Under the pieces are notes generated by a model that worked only from the letters and a program-made list of their open reading frames with translations, searched no databases and was not told where the DNA came from. From NCBI RefSeq assembly GCF_012349115.1, contig NZ_PQIG01000035.1, positions 62,001 through 126,000 of the forward strand: DNA of 64,000 bases. Reading direction: 5' to 3'. The translations under genes were made by a program, and so were the position numbers. Numbering within the stretch: position 1 is the stretch's first letter; each line of letters opens with the position of its first letter. The DNA comes from Rhizobium ruizarguesonis. GTDB lineage: Bacteria; Pseudomonadota; Alphaproteobacteria; Rhizobiales; Rhizobiaceae. Below are positions 18,958-27,657 of the stretch, one piece after another.

Positions 18958-19410
18958 ACGATCTCCAGGCTAGACAGATGCGTTATCGCGTGTTGCCAAT
19001 TTTTTCATCCGAAAAGTGTGGACGCACCTAGTTATTCAGTCTTTTTCCACTCACGGTTTGCGATGCGAATTCGGACATCAGCGCAGTCGACTTGCTTCGC
19101 TCGTCCGTGGCATTTGCATGGAAACTGCACTGAGGCACGCCATTGGGGAGTGCAGCCGAGTTCGCAGGTGTGGAAATGTGGGTTTTTGAGATAAACTAGA
19201 ACCCCGTACATTGAAAATGTACGTCAGCTATTGACGACGTAGCGCATAAAGCCGCCAGTCTTCGTTCCGATTTCCGCGGCCAGAACCGGACGGTCCGCTT
19301 CCGGCCCCGTAGCGGTCGTTTATCCAAGCCGAGCCGATGTCCGTTGTTGATGCAATCCAGCCATCCAAAACGCTCTAAGAGTTTGGTGGTGTTTGCCACC
19401 TCACTCCACG
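18958..19410. other. Right flank of the PNP-STAND islet; no gene seen
   Basis: About 450 bases of lower-G+C sequence. It holds the presumed promoter of the PNP-STAND gene, a perfect inverted repeat GTACATT-GAA-AATGTAC (19206-19222) directly followed by CGTCA-GCTAT-TGACG (19222-19236), a GACGGTCCGCTTCCGGCCCC patch resembling decayed rhizobial intergenic repeats (19290-19330), and a short hairpin GGTGG-TGTTTG-CCACC near 19385-19400. The open frame at 19196-19399 looks like translated repeat, not a gene. Confidence 0.45.
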
Positions 19411-19440
19411 AAAAAGCCCGCGCGGCGATGCCGGCGGGCT
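19411..19440 (-). terminator. Rho-independent terminator of argG
   Basis: On the minus strand, AGCCCGC (plus coordinates 19415-19421) pairs with GCGGGCT (19434-19440), followed by five Us (19415-19411). It lies 27 bases beyond the argG stop. Confidence 0.8.
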
Positions 19441-19467
19441 CATATCCGGTTCGAAGGCGAACCGTGA

Positions 19468-20691
19468 TTACTTCACGAGGTTGCGCTTGGCGAGCGTGCG
19501 CAGGCGCAGCGCATTGAGCTTGATGAAGCCGGCCGCATCCTTCTGGTCGTAGGCGCCCTGGTCGTCCTCGAAAGTGACGAGTTTGTCGGAATAGAGCGAC
19601 TTTTCGCTTTCGCGGCCGATGACCATGACATTGCCCTTGTAGAGCTTCAGCGTCACCTCGCCTTCGACATGCTCCTGGCTCTTGTCGATCAGCGCCTGCA
19701 GCATCTCGCGCTCCGGCGAAAACCAGAAGCCGTAATAGATCAGCTCGGCGTAACGCGGCATGATGTCGTCCTTGAGATGGGCGGCGCCGCGGTCGAGCGT
19801 GATCGATTCGATGGCGCGATGCGCCGTAAGCAGGATGGTGCCGCCTGGTGTCTCGTAGACGCCGCGCGACTTCATGCCGACAAAGCGGTTCTCGACGAGG
19901 TCGAGACGGCCGATGCCGTTGTCACGTCCGTAATTGTTGAGCGCAGCCAAGAGCGTCGCCGGGCTCATGCGCACGCCGTTGATCGAAACCGCGTCACCCC
20001 TCTCGAAGCCGACCTTGATGGTCGTTGCCTTGTCGGGTGCGGCCTCAGGCGAAATGGTGCGCATATGCACATATTCAGGCGCCTCCTTGGAGGGGTCCTC
20101 GAGAACCTTGCCTTCGGAAGAGGAATGCAGAAGGTTGGCGTCGACCGAGAACGGCGCCTCGCCCATCTTGTCCTTGGCAACCGGGATCTGATGCTGTTCG
20201 GCAAAGGCCAGCAGGTCGGTGCGGCTCTTGAACGCCCAGTCGCGCCACGGCGCGATGATCTTGATGTCGGGGTTCAGGGCATAGGCGGAGAGCTCGAAAC
20301 GGACCTGGTCGTTGCCCTTGCCGGTCGCGCCGTGGGCAATCGCATCGGCGCCGGTCTTCTTGGCGATATCGATCAGATGCTTGGAAATCAACGGACGGGC
20401 GATCGAGGTGCCGAGCAGGTAGACGCCCTCATAGACGGCATTGGCGCGGAACATCGGGAAGACGAAATCGCGCACGAATTCTTCGCGCACATCCTCGATG
20501 TAGATCTCCTTGATGCCGAGCATCTCGGCCTTCTTGCGCGCCGGCTCCAGCTCTTCGCCCTGGCCGAGATCGGCGGTGAAGGTGACGACTTCGGCGCCGA
20601 GTTCCGTCTGCAGCCACTTCAGGATGATCGAGGTGTCGAGGCCGCCGGAATAGGCGAGAACGACTTTCTTCACGTCTTTGTATGATGCCAT
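19468..20691 (-). CDS. argG: Argininosuccinate synthase
   Basis: 407 residues, full length. It joins citrulline and aspartate with ATP in the penultimate step of arginine synthesis in the cytoplasm. The N-terminal ATP-binding loop [18 protein letters not shown] (residues 10-27, SGGLDTS) is diagnostic, followed by [13 protein letters not shown] and the C-terminal [16 protein letters not shown]. No other arginine gene is adjacent; the gene stands alone between the PNP-STAND islet and a divergent SDR gene. Confidence 0.97.
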   Translation of the reverse strand: MASYKDVKKVVLAYSGGLDTSIILKWLQTELGAEVVTFTADLGQGEELEPARKKAEMLGIKEIYIEDVREEFVRDFVFPMFRANAVYEGVYLLGTSIARPLISKHLIDIAKKTGADAIAHGATGKGNDQVRFELSAYALNPDIKIIAPWRDWAFKSRTDLLAFAEQHQIPVAKDKMGEAPFSVDANLLHSSSEGKVLEDPSKEAPEYVHMRTISPEAAPDKATTIKVGFERGDAVSINGVRMSPATLLAALNNYGRDNGIGRLDLVENRFVGMKSRGVYETPGGTILLTAHRAIESITLDRGAAHLKDDIMPRYAELIYYGFWFSPEREMLQALIDKSQEHVEGEVTLKLYKGNVMVIGRESEKSLYSDKLVTFEDDQGAYDQKDAAGFIKLNALRLRTLAKRNLVK

Positions 20692-20868
20692 GATGATGAG
20701 GTCCGTTGCATAAAAGGCCGGCGAAAACCCGGTGTCGCGGCACTTTTAGCGAGATTGGCGCGTGACGCAAGACCAAGTGCGACGGGATGGTGCCGATAGC
20801 GTTTGACAGCGCCAAAGCGGAGCCCATATTCGCCAGCGTCCGCAAATGCTCGAGGAGAGGTTGCCCCC

Positions 20869-21720
20869 GTGACGAATATTCAAGACATTTTCAAGAAGTC
20901 CAATGTTGCCGTCATCACCGGCGGCGCCTCCGGCATCGGTCTTGCCGCGGCGAAATATTTCGCCGGACGCGGCATGAGCGTCGCCATTGCCGATCTCGGC
21001 GGCGATCGGCTGGCCGACGCCGCCAACGACCTCAAGGCCATTGCCGGCGAGGAAAATGTGATGGCGGTCGAGACCGACGTCGCAGTCAAGGAATCCCTGG
21101 AGGCGCTCGAGCGCGCCGTGCTCCAGCGTTTCGGCCGTGTGCACGTGCTGATGAACAATGCCGGCATCGGCCCGGAAACCTCGATCTTCAGCCCGCAGGC
21201 GAACTGGGACAATATCTTCGCCGTCAACCTGATGGGTGTGATCAACGGCACGCGCACCTTCGGCCCGAAGATGCTGTCGCATGGCGAGCCCGGCCTGATC
21301 ATCAACACCGGCTCCAAGCAGGGCATCACCACGCCGCCCGGCAACCCCGCCTACAACATCTCCAAATCAGGGGTGAAGGTCTTTACCGAAGCGCTGCAGC
21401 ACGAGCTTCGCAACACCGAAGGCGGAAAGATCTCCGCCCACCTTCTGATCCCCGGCTTCGTGTTCACCGGCCTCACCAAGGGCGACCGCGCGGAAAAACC
21501 GGCCGCCGCCTGGACCGCCGAGCAGACGGTCGATTTCATGGTCGAAAGCCTCGAACGCGGCGATTTCTATATCCTTTGCCCTGACAATGATGTGGCGCGT
21601 CCGGTCGACGAACGCCGGATGGCCTGGGCGGCCGGCGATATCATCGAGAACCGTCCGCCGCTGTCACGCTGGCACAAGGACTACGCCGACAAGTTCAAGG
21701 CCTTCCTCGAACAGAAGTGA
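20869..21720 (+). CDS. Short-chain dehydrogenase/reductase (SDR)
   Basis: 283 residues with a classical Rossmann fold: nucleotide-binding TGGASGIG near residue 17, NNAGIG near 98, and a catalytic YNISK (Tyr-x-x-x-Lys) near 162, preceded by NTGSKQG. The IADLGGD after beta-2 has an acidic residue, which in this family favours NAD(H) over NADP(H). The substrate is unknown. GTG at 20869 is chosen because GGAGAGG lies nine bases upstream; the frame is open earlier without a good site. Confidence 0.85.
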   Translation: MTNIQDIFKKSNVAVITGGASGIGLAAAKYFAGRGMSVAIADLGGDRLADAANDLKAIAGEENVMAVETDVAVKESLEALERAVLQRFGRVHVLMNNAGIGPETSIFSPQANWDNIFAVNLMGVINGTRTFGPKMLSHGEPGLIINTGSKQGITTPPGNPAYNISKSGVKVFTEALQHELRNTEGGKISAHLLIPGFVFTGLTKGDRAEKPAAAWTAEQTVDFMVESLERGDFYILCPDNDVARPVDERRMAWAAGDIIENRPPLSRWHKDYADKFKAFLEQK

Positions 21721-21729
21721 TCGGCGCCA

Positions 21730-21835
21730 GAGCATGATGCCGAAAAGTGTGCGCGGTTTTCGGATGACATCATGCTCTACTTCTTTGACTTAGCTTCGAA
21801 TGATCTTAGGCTTTGTCGGCCTAAAATCATTCGAA
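21730..21835. repeat. Rhizobial double-palindrome intergenic element (copy 1)
   Basis: Two adjacent palindromes. Module 1 (21730-21777) has arms GAGCATGATGCCGAAAA and TTTTCGG...CATCATGCTC. Module 2 has a 17-base arm TTCGAATGATCTTAGGC (21795-21811) and its complement at 21819-21835 with one mismatch. The element at 63326-63433 has the same two-part order, with a nearly identical module 1 and a different but self-complementary module 2. It sits just after the SDR stop and may act as a terminator. Confidence 0.7.
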
Positions 21836-21911
21836 TCTAGAAGGTTTGATTGGTAATTTTCTGAAAGCCGGGTAAGAGATCCGCAGATCCTTTCCGGCTT
21901 CAGAGTGTGTC

Positions 21912-22553
21912 ATGGATTTCCTGCCCAGCCTGCCGACCCTTCTGGCCTTCGCCGCCGCGACGCTGCTGCTTGCGGCAACCCCAGGCCCCGACATGACGCT
22001 GTCGATCAGCCGCGCTCTCGCCCAGGGCAAAAAGGCGGCTCTCTTCGTTGTCGTCGGCACCAGCCTCGGCATCGTCGTCCACACCATGCTGGTCGCTTTC
22101 GGCATTTCGGCGCTGATCACCGCCTCGCCGACCGCCTTCCTGATTCTGAAGACCGGCGGTGCCGCCTATCTGCTCTGGCTGGCGGTGCAGGCTATCCGCT
22201 TCGGCTCGAAGCTCACCGTCGCCAAGGTCGAGGAGCAGAAGGGCACGCCACTTTCCAACATCTCCTCGGGCTTCTGGGTCAATCTTCTGAACCCGAAGGT
22301 CATCATCTTCTTTATGACCTTCCTGCCGCAATTCGTCAGCGCCGGCGATCCGGCCGTCACCCAAAAGCTGCTCTTTCTCGGCTTCTGCTTCATCCTGATC
22401 GGCATGCCGGTCAACGCCAGCGTCGTCTTTGCCGCCGACTGGCTGGCCTCATGGCTGCAGAACAACAAGAAAGTGCTGCGCGGCATGGACTACACCTTCG
22501 CCGGCGTCTTCTCGATCTTCGCCGCAAAGATCCTGCTCACCCAGGCGAGATAG
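21912..22553 (+). CDS. LysE family translocator (second copy)
   Basis: 213 residues, about six membrane helices, with the LysE/RhtB motif in ATPGPDMTLSISRALAQGKKAALFVVVGTSLG and the central GFWVNLLNPKVIIFFMTFLPQF typical of RhtB-type exporters. Exports an amino acid or related metabolite; the substrate is unknown. It differs in sequence from the copy at 12703, so it is a paralogue and not a recent duplicate. The ribosome site is weak. Confidence 0.86.
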   Translation: MDFLPSLPTLLAFAAATLLLAATPGPDMTLSISRALAQGKKAALFVVVGTSLGIVVHTMLVAFGISALITASPTAFLILKTGGAAYLLWLAVQAIRFGSKLTVAKVEEQKGTPLSNISSGFWVNLLNPKVIIFFMTFLPQFVSAGDPAVTQKLLFLGFCFILIGMPVNASVVFAADWLASWLQNNKKVLRGMDYTFAGVFSIFAAKILLTQAR

Positions 22554-22681
22554 CCGCGGTTGCGCAGCAATCCCGCGGTTGCGCAGCAATCCGCCCGAGG
22601 TCGGCTTATCGATCCGCCCGCGGTCGGTTGATCGATCCGCCCGCGGTCAGTTGATCGATCCGCCCGCGGTCGTGAAACGAT
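22554..22681. repeat. Tandem repeats directly after the LysE gene
   Basis: Two kinds of unit. A 19-bp unit starting CCGCGGTTGCGCAGCAATC occurs twice (22554-22572 and 22573-22591, identical). A 23-bp unit of the type CCGCCCGCGGTCGGTTGATC + GAT occurs about four times (22591-22613, 22614-22636, 22637-22659, and a diverged 22660-22681). The last copy ends in GTCGTGAAACGATC, which recurs at 23286-23299 beyond the next gene. Confidence 0.85.
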
Positions 22682-22894
22682 CCGCCGCCAGCGACACCAA
22701 TATTCGCGAGACGCCGAGCCGGAGCAGGCATTGACCGCGAATTTCGTCGTCTTCCAAAATTATTCCATGCCTTTCGCGCGAGTACTTGTGATCAACATAT
22801 GATCGTAAGTCGGTAAATGTGGCTAGGCCACGCCACCTTCGCTGCCCACATATCCTTTACGGCTCACGAAGAGCTACCTTGAAAGGATAAGTCC
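22682..22894. other. Upstream region of the Gly/His-rich gene
   Basis: No gene. It contains a small inverted repeat GATCA-ACATA-TGATC (22790-22804). The gene's ribosome site is AAGGA just before the ATG at 22895. With the tandem repeats it makes a 341-base gene-free gap. Confidence 0.4.
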
Positions 22895-23260
22895 ATGATT
22901 ACGTTCCGCAATATCATAACAGCAGGAATTGTTGCGCTGACGTTTGCCGCCACGTCCCTTACAGCGACAACACCTGCCTTAGCTCACGGCGGCGGAGGCC
23001 ATGGCGGTGGCGGCTTCTCGCGGGACGGCGGCCATTTCGGCGACGGTTCCCATATGGGCGGCGGCACTTTCGCCGATCGCGGCTTCGAAGCGCATCATTT
23101 CGGCGGAGCCGGCCATTTTGGCGGACACCGCGACGGCCGTTTCGCCTTCCATGATAGAAATCGCCTGTTGTTCGGCGATGACGACTATGACCCGGAACAG
23201 TGCCAGCCGGAATGGCTCAACCAGTACGGCCATCGCGTACTGGTGGAAGTCTGCTCTTGA
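22895..23260 (+). CDS. Small secreted Gly/His-rich protein
   Basis: 121 residues, not assigned to a named family. A clear signal peptide (MITFRNIITAGIVALTFAAT... ending in ALA-H near residue 30) is followed by a Gly/His-rich stretch (HGGGGHGGGGFSRDGGHFGDG) and a conserved-looking C-terminus with two cysteines (DPEQCQPEWLNQYGHRVLVEVCS). The cysteines could form a periplasmic disulphide and the His residues could bind metal; both are inferences. AAGGA lies upstream of the ATG. The downstream gene converges. Confidence 0.75.
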   Translation: MITFRNIITAGIVALTFAATSLTATTPALAHGGGGHGGGGFSRDGGHFGDGSHMGGGTFADRGFEAHHFGGAGHFGGHRDGRFAFHDRNRLLFGDDDYDPEQCQPEWLNQYGHRVLVEVCS

Positions 23261-23334
23261 TGACGGTCCCCCTGGCCTCTGAGGAGTCGTGAAACGATCA
23301 GCTGCCCGCTAACCGATCAGCAACGCTGTAGGCC

Positions 23335-24129
23335 TTAGCCGATCAGCAAGGCGTCATCATCCAGCGTCTGGCCGCGCATCTTGCGGAACATCGCGATCAG
23401 ATCCTCGACCTGCAATGTCTTGCGGCTGTCGCCGGCGACATCGAGCACGATCTCACCGCCATGCAGCATCACCGTGCGGTGGCCATAATCGAGCGCCTGG
23501 CGCATCGAATGCGTCACCATCAGCGTTGTCAGCTTGCGCTCGGAAACGATTTTCTGGGTCAGACCCATGATGAATTCTGCCATGCCGGGGTCAAGCGCCG
23601 CAGTATGTTCGTCGAGCAGCAGCACTTCCGAGCCCGCCAGCGTCGCCATGACGAGCGAGACCGCTTGGCGCTGGCCACCGGAAAGCAGGTCCATGCGGTC
23701 CTTCATGCGGTTCTCCAGCCCGAGATTGAGCTCGGCGATCCTCGCGCGAAAATGGTCGCGCCGTTTTGCGCCAAGCGCCGAGACGAGCCCGCGTCGTTCG
23801 CCGCGGCGCGCCGCAAGCGCCAGGTTCTCCTCGATCGACAGCGCACCGCAGCTTCCGGTTAGCGGGTCCTGGAAGACACGGGCAACCAGCCCGGCGCGCG
23901 CCGCCGTCGTCTTGCGGGTCACGTCGGCATTGCCGATCAGCACCTGCCCTTCGCTTGCCAGCACATCGCCGGCGAGCACACCGAGCAGCGTCGATTTGCC
24001 GGCGCCGTTCGAGCCGATGACGGTGACGAAGGAGCCCTCCTCGATCGTCAGGCTGACACCTGAGAGCGCCTGCTTCTGCAGCGGCGTGTCGCGCCCAAAA
24101 ACGACCTTGATGTTCTTGAGGTTGATCAC
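23335..24129 (-). CDS. ABC transporter ATP-binding protein (COG1101-type)
   Basis: 264 residues with Walker A GSNGAGKSTLL, signature LSGGQRQAVSL, Walker B VLLLDEHTAALD and an H-loop MVTHSMRQAL. It overlaps the permease gene by four bases and is the last gene of a binding protein-permease-ATPase operon. The set matches the COG2984/4120/1101 importers, some of which (TrpXYZ of Gram-positives) take up tryptophan or related aromatic compounds. The substrate here is unknown. Confidence 0.88.
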   Translation of the reverse strand: MINLKNIKVVFGRDTPLQKQALSGVSLTIEEGSFVTVIGSNGAGKSTLLGVLAGDVLASEGQVLIGNADVTRKTTAARAGLVARVFQDPLTGSCGALSIEENLALAARRGERRGLVSALGAKRRDHFRARIAELNLGLENRMKDRMDLLSGGQRQAVSLVMATLAGSEVLLLDEHTAALDPGMAEFIMGLTQKIVSERKLTTLMVTHSMRQALDYGHRTVMLHGGEIVLDVAGDSRKTLQVEDLIAMFRKMRGQTLDDDALLIG

Positions 24130-25004
24130 GACGCGGCACCTCCGCGCAAACGGGGAAGGATGAGCGCCACGGTCACCAGCACGGCCGTCACGAAATTGAG
24201 GTCGGACGCCTGCAGGCCGATGACGTCGCTCGAAAGCGCCAGCTGGATCGCGATGCGATAGAGGATCGAGCCGAGCACGCAGCCGATTAGCGCGATCAGC
24301 AGACCACGCCGCCCGAGCAGCGTCTCGCCGATGATAACGGCGGCCAGACCGACGACGATCGTGCCGACGCCCGAGGTGACGTCGGCAAAGCCGTTCGTCT
24401 GGGCAAACAGCGCGCCGCCGAGCGCCACCAGCGCATTGGAGATCGCCATGCCGAGATAGATCTGCCGGCTGGTATCGACACCCTGGGCCCGCGCCATCCT
24501 TGCATTGGCGCCTGTCGCCCGCATTGCCAGGCCGGCATCACTCTCGAGGAAACGCCAGACCAGGATGAGCGCGATGACGACGAGAACACCGACGAAGAGC
24601 GGCCGCACGTAGAAATCGCGAAGGCCATGGCCGAAGAACGGGCTGATCATCGTGTCGGCATTGATAAGCGCGACATTGGGTTTTCCCATCACGCGCAGAT
24701 TGACGGAAAACAATGCGATCATCGTCAGGATCGAAGCGAGGAGGTTGAGGATCTTGAAGCGCACGTTGAGCAGCGCCGTCACCATGCCCGCGGCGGCACC
24801 GGCCGCCATGGCGATCAGCGCCGCAAGCCAGGCATTGACGCCGGCAATGATCAGCACGGCCGTCACCGCCGCGCCAAGCGGAAAGGAGCCATCGACCGTC
24901 AGGTCGGGGAAATCCAGAACACGGAAGGCGAGATAGACCCCAAGGGCGACGAAGGAATAGACCAGTCCGAGTTCGACGGCCCCCCAGAATGCGATTTGGC
25001 TCAA
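24126..25004 (-). CDS. ABC transporter permease (COG4120-type)
   Basis: 292 residues with eight or more membrane helices and branched-chain-permease-like motifs: YLAFRVLDFPDLTVDGSFPLGA near the N-terminus and GLAAVIIGETLLGRRG near residue 220. It forms the membrane channel for the importer. The TTG start at 25004 (SQIAFWGAVELGL) follows AGAGGGG and matches the family start; the longer frame to 25106 adds a Cys/Arg-rich stretch that is unlikely to be translated. Confidence 0.86.
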   Translation of the reverse strand: MSQIAFWGAVELGLVYSFVALGVYLAFRVLDFPDLTVDGSFPLGAAVTAVLIIAGVNAWLAALIAMAAGAAAGMVTALLNVRFKILNLLASILTMIALFSVNLRVMGKPNVALINADTMISPFFGHGLRDFYVRPLFVGVLVVIALILVWRFLESDAGLAMRATGANARMARAQGVDTSRQIYLGMAISNALVALGGALFAQTNGFADVTSGVGTIVVGLAAVIIGETLLGRRGLLIALIGCVLGSILYRIAIQLALSSDVIGLQASDLNFVTAVLVTVALILPRLRGGAAS

Positions 25005-25134
25005 GGCTTCCGCCCCTCTTCTATCCGCTTCCGCTCCGCGCCTTGCGCAAAACATCAGGCTTTTAATACCATCAGCCGCCCCCGTGTGGAACGGAAGCGG
25101 CTGCAAACTCGATCAGCGACGGCAGTCGCCTTGT

Positions 25135-26088
25135 TTATTCGATGACTTTGGTAGCGCGGGAAAGCACGCTCTGCGGCAGTGTGACCCCCATCTTCTCGGC
25201 CGCCGCCTTGTTGACGACGAGGTCGCTGCCGGCGGCAGCCTTGACGGCGATGTCGCCCGGGTTCTCGCCCTTCAGCACACGAACGACGATCTCGCCGGTC
25301 TGCTTGCCGACATCATAATAGTTGAAGCCGAGGGCGGCGATCGAGCCGCGCGAAACCGAATCCGTATCGGCGGTAAAGAGCGGCAGCTTGCTCTCCTCGG
25401 CAACCGCGACAGCGCCTTCAAGCGCAGAGATGATGGTGTTGTCGGTCGGAATGTAGATCGCATCGGCGCGGCCGACGAGTGCGCGTGCCGCACCCTGGAC
25501 CTCGGCCGATTTGGTGGCGGCCGATTCGACCACCTTCAGGCCAGCCTTTTCGGCTTCAGCCTTCAGCACGGCGAGCAGCGAAACGGAATTCGCCTCGCCG
25601 GAATTGTAGAGATAGCCGATGGTTTTCACATCAGGCAGGATTTCCTTGATCAGCGCTATGTGCTCGGCGACCGGCGACATATCGGAAAGGCCGGTGACAT
25701 TGCCGCCGGGCTTGTCCATGTTCTTGACGAGTTGGGCGCCCAGCGGATCGGACACGGCCGTGAAGACGACAGGAATGTCACGCGTCGAGGAGACGACGGC
25801 CTGGGCCGAGGGCGTCGAGATCGGCACGATGACATTGGGCTCGTCGCCGGCGAACTGGCGGGCGATCTGGGCCGCCGTCGCCGGATTGCCCTGCGCCGAT
25901 TCGAACACGAATTTCAGGTTCTCGCCTTTCTTGTAGCCCGCAGCTGTCAGCGCATCGAGAACACCCTTGCGCGCCGCATCCAGCGCCGGATGTTCGACAA
26001 TCGCCGTCACGGCGACGGTGACATCATCAGCCTTTGCCGGCAGGGAAAGGGCCAAACTGGCGGCAAGAGCGAGCAAAATCGGGCGCAT
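25135..26088 (-). CDS. ABC transporter substrate-binding protein (COG2984, TrpX-like)
   Basis: 317 residues with a signal peptide (MRPILLALAASLALSLPAKA-DD) and the periplasmic-binding fold of the ABC_sub_bind family: VTAIVEHPALDAARKGVLDAL, NPATAAQIARQFAGDEPNVIVPISTPSAQA and GVTLPQSVLSRATKVIE at the end. It captures an unknown ligand for the permease and ATPase encoded downstream. AGGAGGATCCCC directly before ATG 26088 decides the start. The 130-base gap to the permease is the only break in the operon. Confidence 0.9.
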   Translation of the reverse strand: MRPILLALAASLALSLPAKADDVTVAVTAIVEHPALDAARKGVLDALTAAGYKKGENLKFVFESAQGNPATAAQIARQFAGDEPNVIVPISTPSAQAVVSSTRDIPVVFTAVSDPLGAQLVKNMDKPGGNVTGLSDMSPVAEHIALIKEILPDVKTIGYLYNSGEANSVSLLAVLKAEAEKAGLKVVESAATKSAEVQGAARALVGRADAIYIPTDNTIISALEGAVAVAEESKLPLFTADTDSVSRGSIAALGFNYYDVGKQTGEIVVRVLKGENPGDIAVKAAAGSDLVVNKAAAEKMGVTLPQSVLSRATKVIE

Positions 26089-26181
26089 GGGGATCCTCCT
26101 GAATGATTTTGGGGGCACTTTTAGGAAAAGCGCCCCCTGAAATCAATCGCGGAGAATTGTAGCGAGGATCAAACTTGCTGA

Positions 26182-27411
26182 TCAGTCGTCGGCGCCGTGA
26201 TTGGCGATCATCATCGCCTCGAAGGCCAGACGTTCGGTCTTGCGCATGCGTTCCGATTCCGATTTCAGCTGGCCGCAGGCGGCGAGAATGTCGCGGCCGC
26301 GCGGCGTGCGGATCGGCGAGGCATAACCTGCCGAATTGATGAAGTCGGCGAACTTCTCGATCTGCTCCCAGTCGGAACACTGATAATTGGTGCCGGGCCA
26401 GGGATTGAACGGAATGAGGTTGATCTTCGCCGGCACGCCCTTCAGGAGCTTGATCAGCCCCTTGGCATCTTCCAGGCTGTCGTTGACATCCTTCAGCATC
26501 ACATATTCGAAGGTGATGCGCCGCGCGTTCGAAAGGCCAGGATAGGTCCGGCAGGCTTCGATCAGCTCCTTCAGCGGGTACTTCTTGTTGATCGGCACGA
26601 GAATGTCGCGCAGATCGTCGCGCACCGCATGCAGCGAAATCGCCAGCATGACGCCGATTTCCTCGCCGGTGCGGAAGATCTCCGGCACGACACCGGAGGT
26701 GGAAAGCGTCACGCGGCGCCTGGACAGCGACAGGCCGTCACCATCCGTGGCGATCAGCAATGCCTGCTTGACGGCATCGAAGTTATAAAGCGGCTCACCC
26801 ATGCCCATCATGACGATGTTGCTGACCTTGCGGCCCTCGGCAGGCATGATCGTGCCCTGCGGCGCTTCACGGTCCGGGAAATCCCCAAGCCGGTCGCGGG
26901 CAAGCAGCAGCTGCGAAAGAATTTCCTCCGCCGTCAGGTTGCGCACCAGACGCTGCGTCCCGGTGTGACAGAAGGAACAGGTGAGCGTGCAGCCGACCTG
27001 GCTGGAAAGACAGAGCGTGCCGCGGCCCTCTTCCGGAATGTAGACGGCCTCGATCTCGACGGGACGCCCGGCGCCGCGGGCGGGAAAGCGCAGCAGCCAC
27101 TTGCGCGTGCCGTCGTTGGAGACCTGCTCCTCGACGATCTCGGGACGTTCGATGGTGAAATGCTGCTTCAGCATCTCCCGCATGTCCTTGGCGACATTCG
27201 TCATATGGTCGAAGTCGGAGACCCCTCGCACATAGATCCAGTTCCAGAGCTGCGAGACGCGCATCTTGATCTGTTTCTCGCCCACACCCTTTTCCCGGAG
27301 TGCCGCCCCCATCTCCTCGCGCGACAGGCCGATCAACGACGGCTTCTCGACGCCGGAAGCGGCGCGGGGCGCCTGAGGCTTGATGACATCAATCGCATCC
27401 ATGACGGACAT
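26182..27411 (-). CDS. rlmN: Dual-specificity 23S rRNA A2503 / tRNA A37 C2-methyltransferase
   Basis: 409 residues. A radical-SAM methyltransferase: the cluster motif CTLTCSFC (C-x3-C-x2-C) lies near residue 145, the SAM-binding [15 protein letters not shown] near 200, and the second catalytic Cys is in DILAACGQL near the C-terminus, as in RlmN. It methylates A2503 in the peptidyl-transferase region and A37 in some tRNAs. A Cfr resistance enzyme is unlikely, given the housekeeping context and the length. Confidence 0.93.
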   Translation of the reverse strand: MSVMDAIDVIKPQAPRAASGVEKPSLIGLSREEMGAALREKGVGEKQIKMRVSQLWNWIYVRGVSDFDHMTNVAKDMREMLKQHFTIERPEIVEEQVSNDGTRKWLLRFPARGAGRPVEIEAVYIPEEGRGTLCLSSQVGCTLTCSFCHTGTQRLVRNLTAEEILSQLLLARDRLGDFPDREAPQGTIMPAEGRKVSNIVMMGMGEPLYNFDAVKQALLIATDGDGLSLSRRRVTLSTSGVVPEIFRTGEEIGVMLAISLHAVRDDLRDILVPINKKYPLKELIEACRTYPGLSNARRITFEYVMLKDVNDSLEDAKGLIKLLKGVPAKINLIPFNPWPGTNYQCSDWEQIEKFADFINSAGYASPIRTPRGRDILAACGQLKSESERMRKTERLAFEAMMIANHGADD

Positions 27412-27613
27412 AGTCTTTCATCCCGAATTCGAACACGTAACCGCCCCGCAAACCCTGCGAACTTCAGGGCTAAGCCGGAAGACTGGCGGGTGCATGACGG
27501 CACATTGGCAGAAATTGAATGGCGGAACGGCGACTGAAATCGCGATCTGTCCGCTGTTGCGCGGCCTTTAGCATCATTTTGCCCGCACGTCACTATAGAT
27601 GGAAACGACAAGA

Positions 27614-27648
27614 GCCGGCGCAAGGCCGGCCCTCGAAGCTCTGACAAC
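27614..27648 (-). terminator. Possible terminator after the IalB-like gene
   Basis: Two GCCGGC half-sites (27614-27619 and 27625-27630) can form a short hairpin downstream of the IalB-like stop, and a run of Us lies directly after that stop. The U run is not immediately behind the hairpin, so it is not a textbook terminator. Confidence 0.35.
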
Positions 27649-27657
27649 AAAAAAAGC

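Noticed and set aside
19196..19399. Small minus-strand open frame beside argG
   Set aside because: Looks like translated intergenic repeat (Arg/Lys-rich, no ribosome site), not a gene.
19380..19410. tRNA remnant as an attachment site for the islet
   Set aside because: Only a five-pair GGTGG/CCACC hairpin is present; no acceptor stem, anticodon arm or T-loop.
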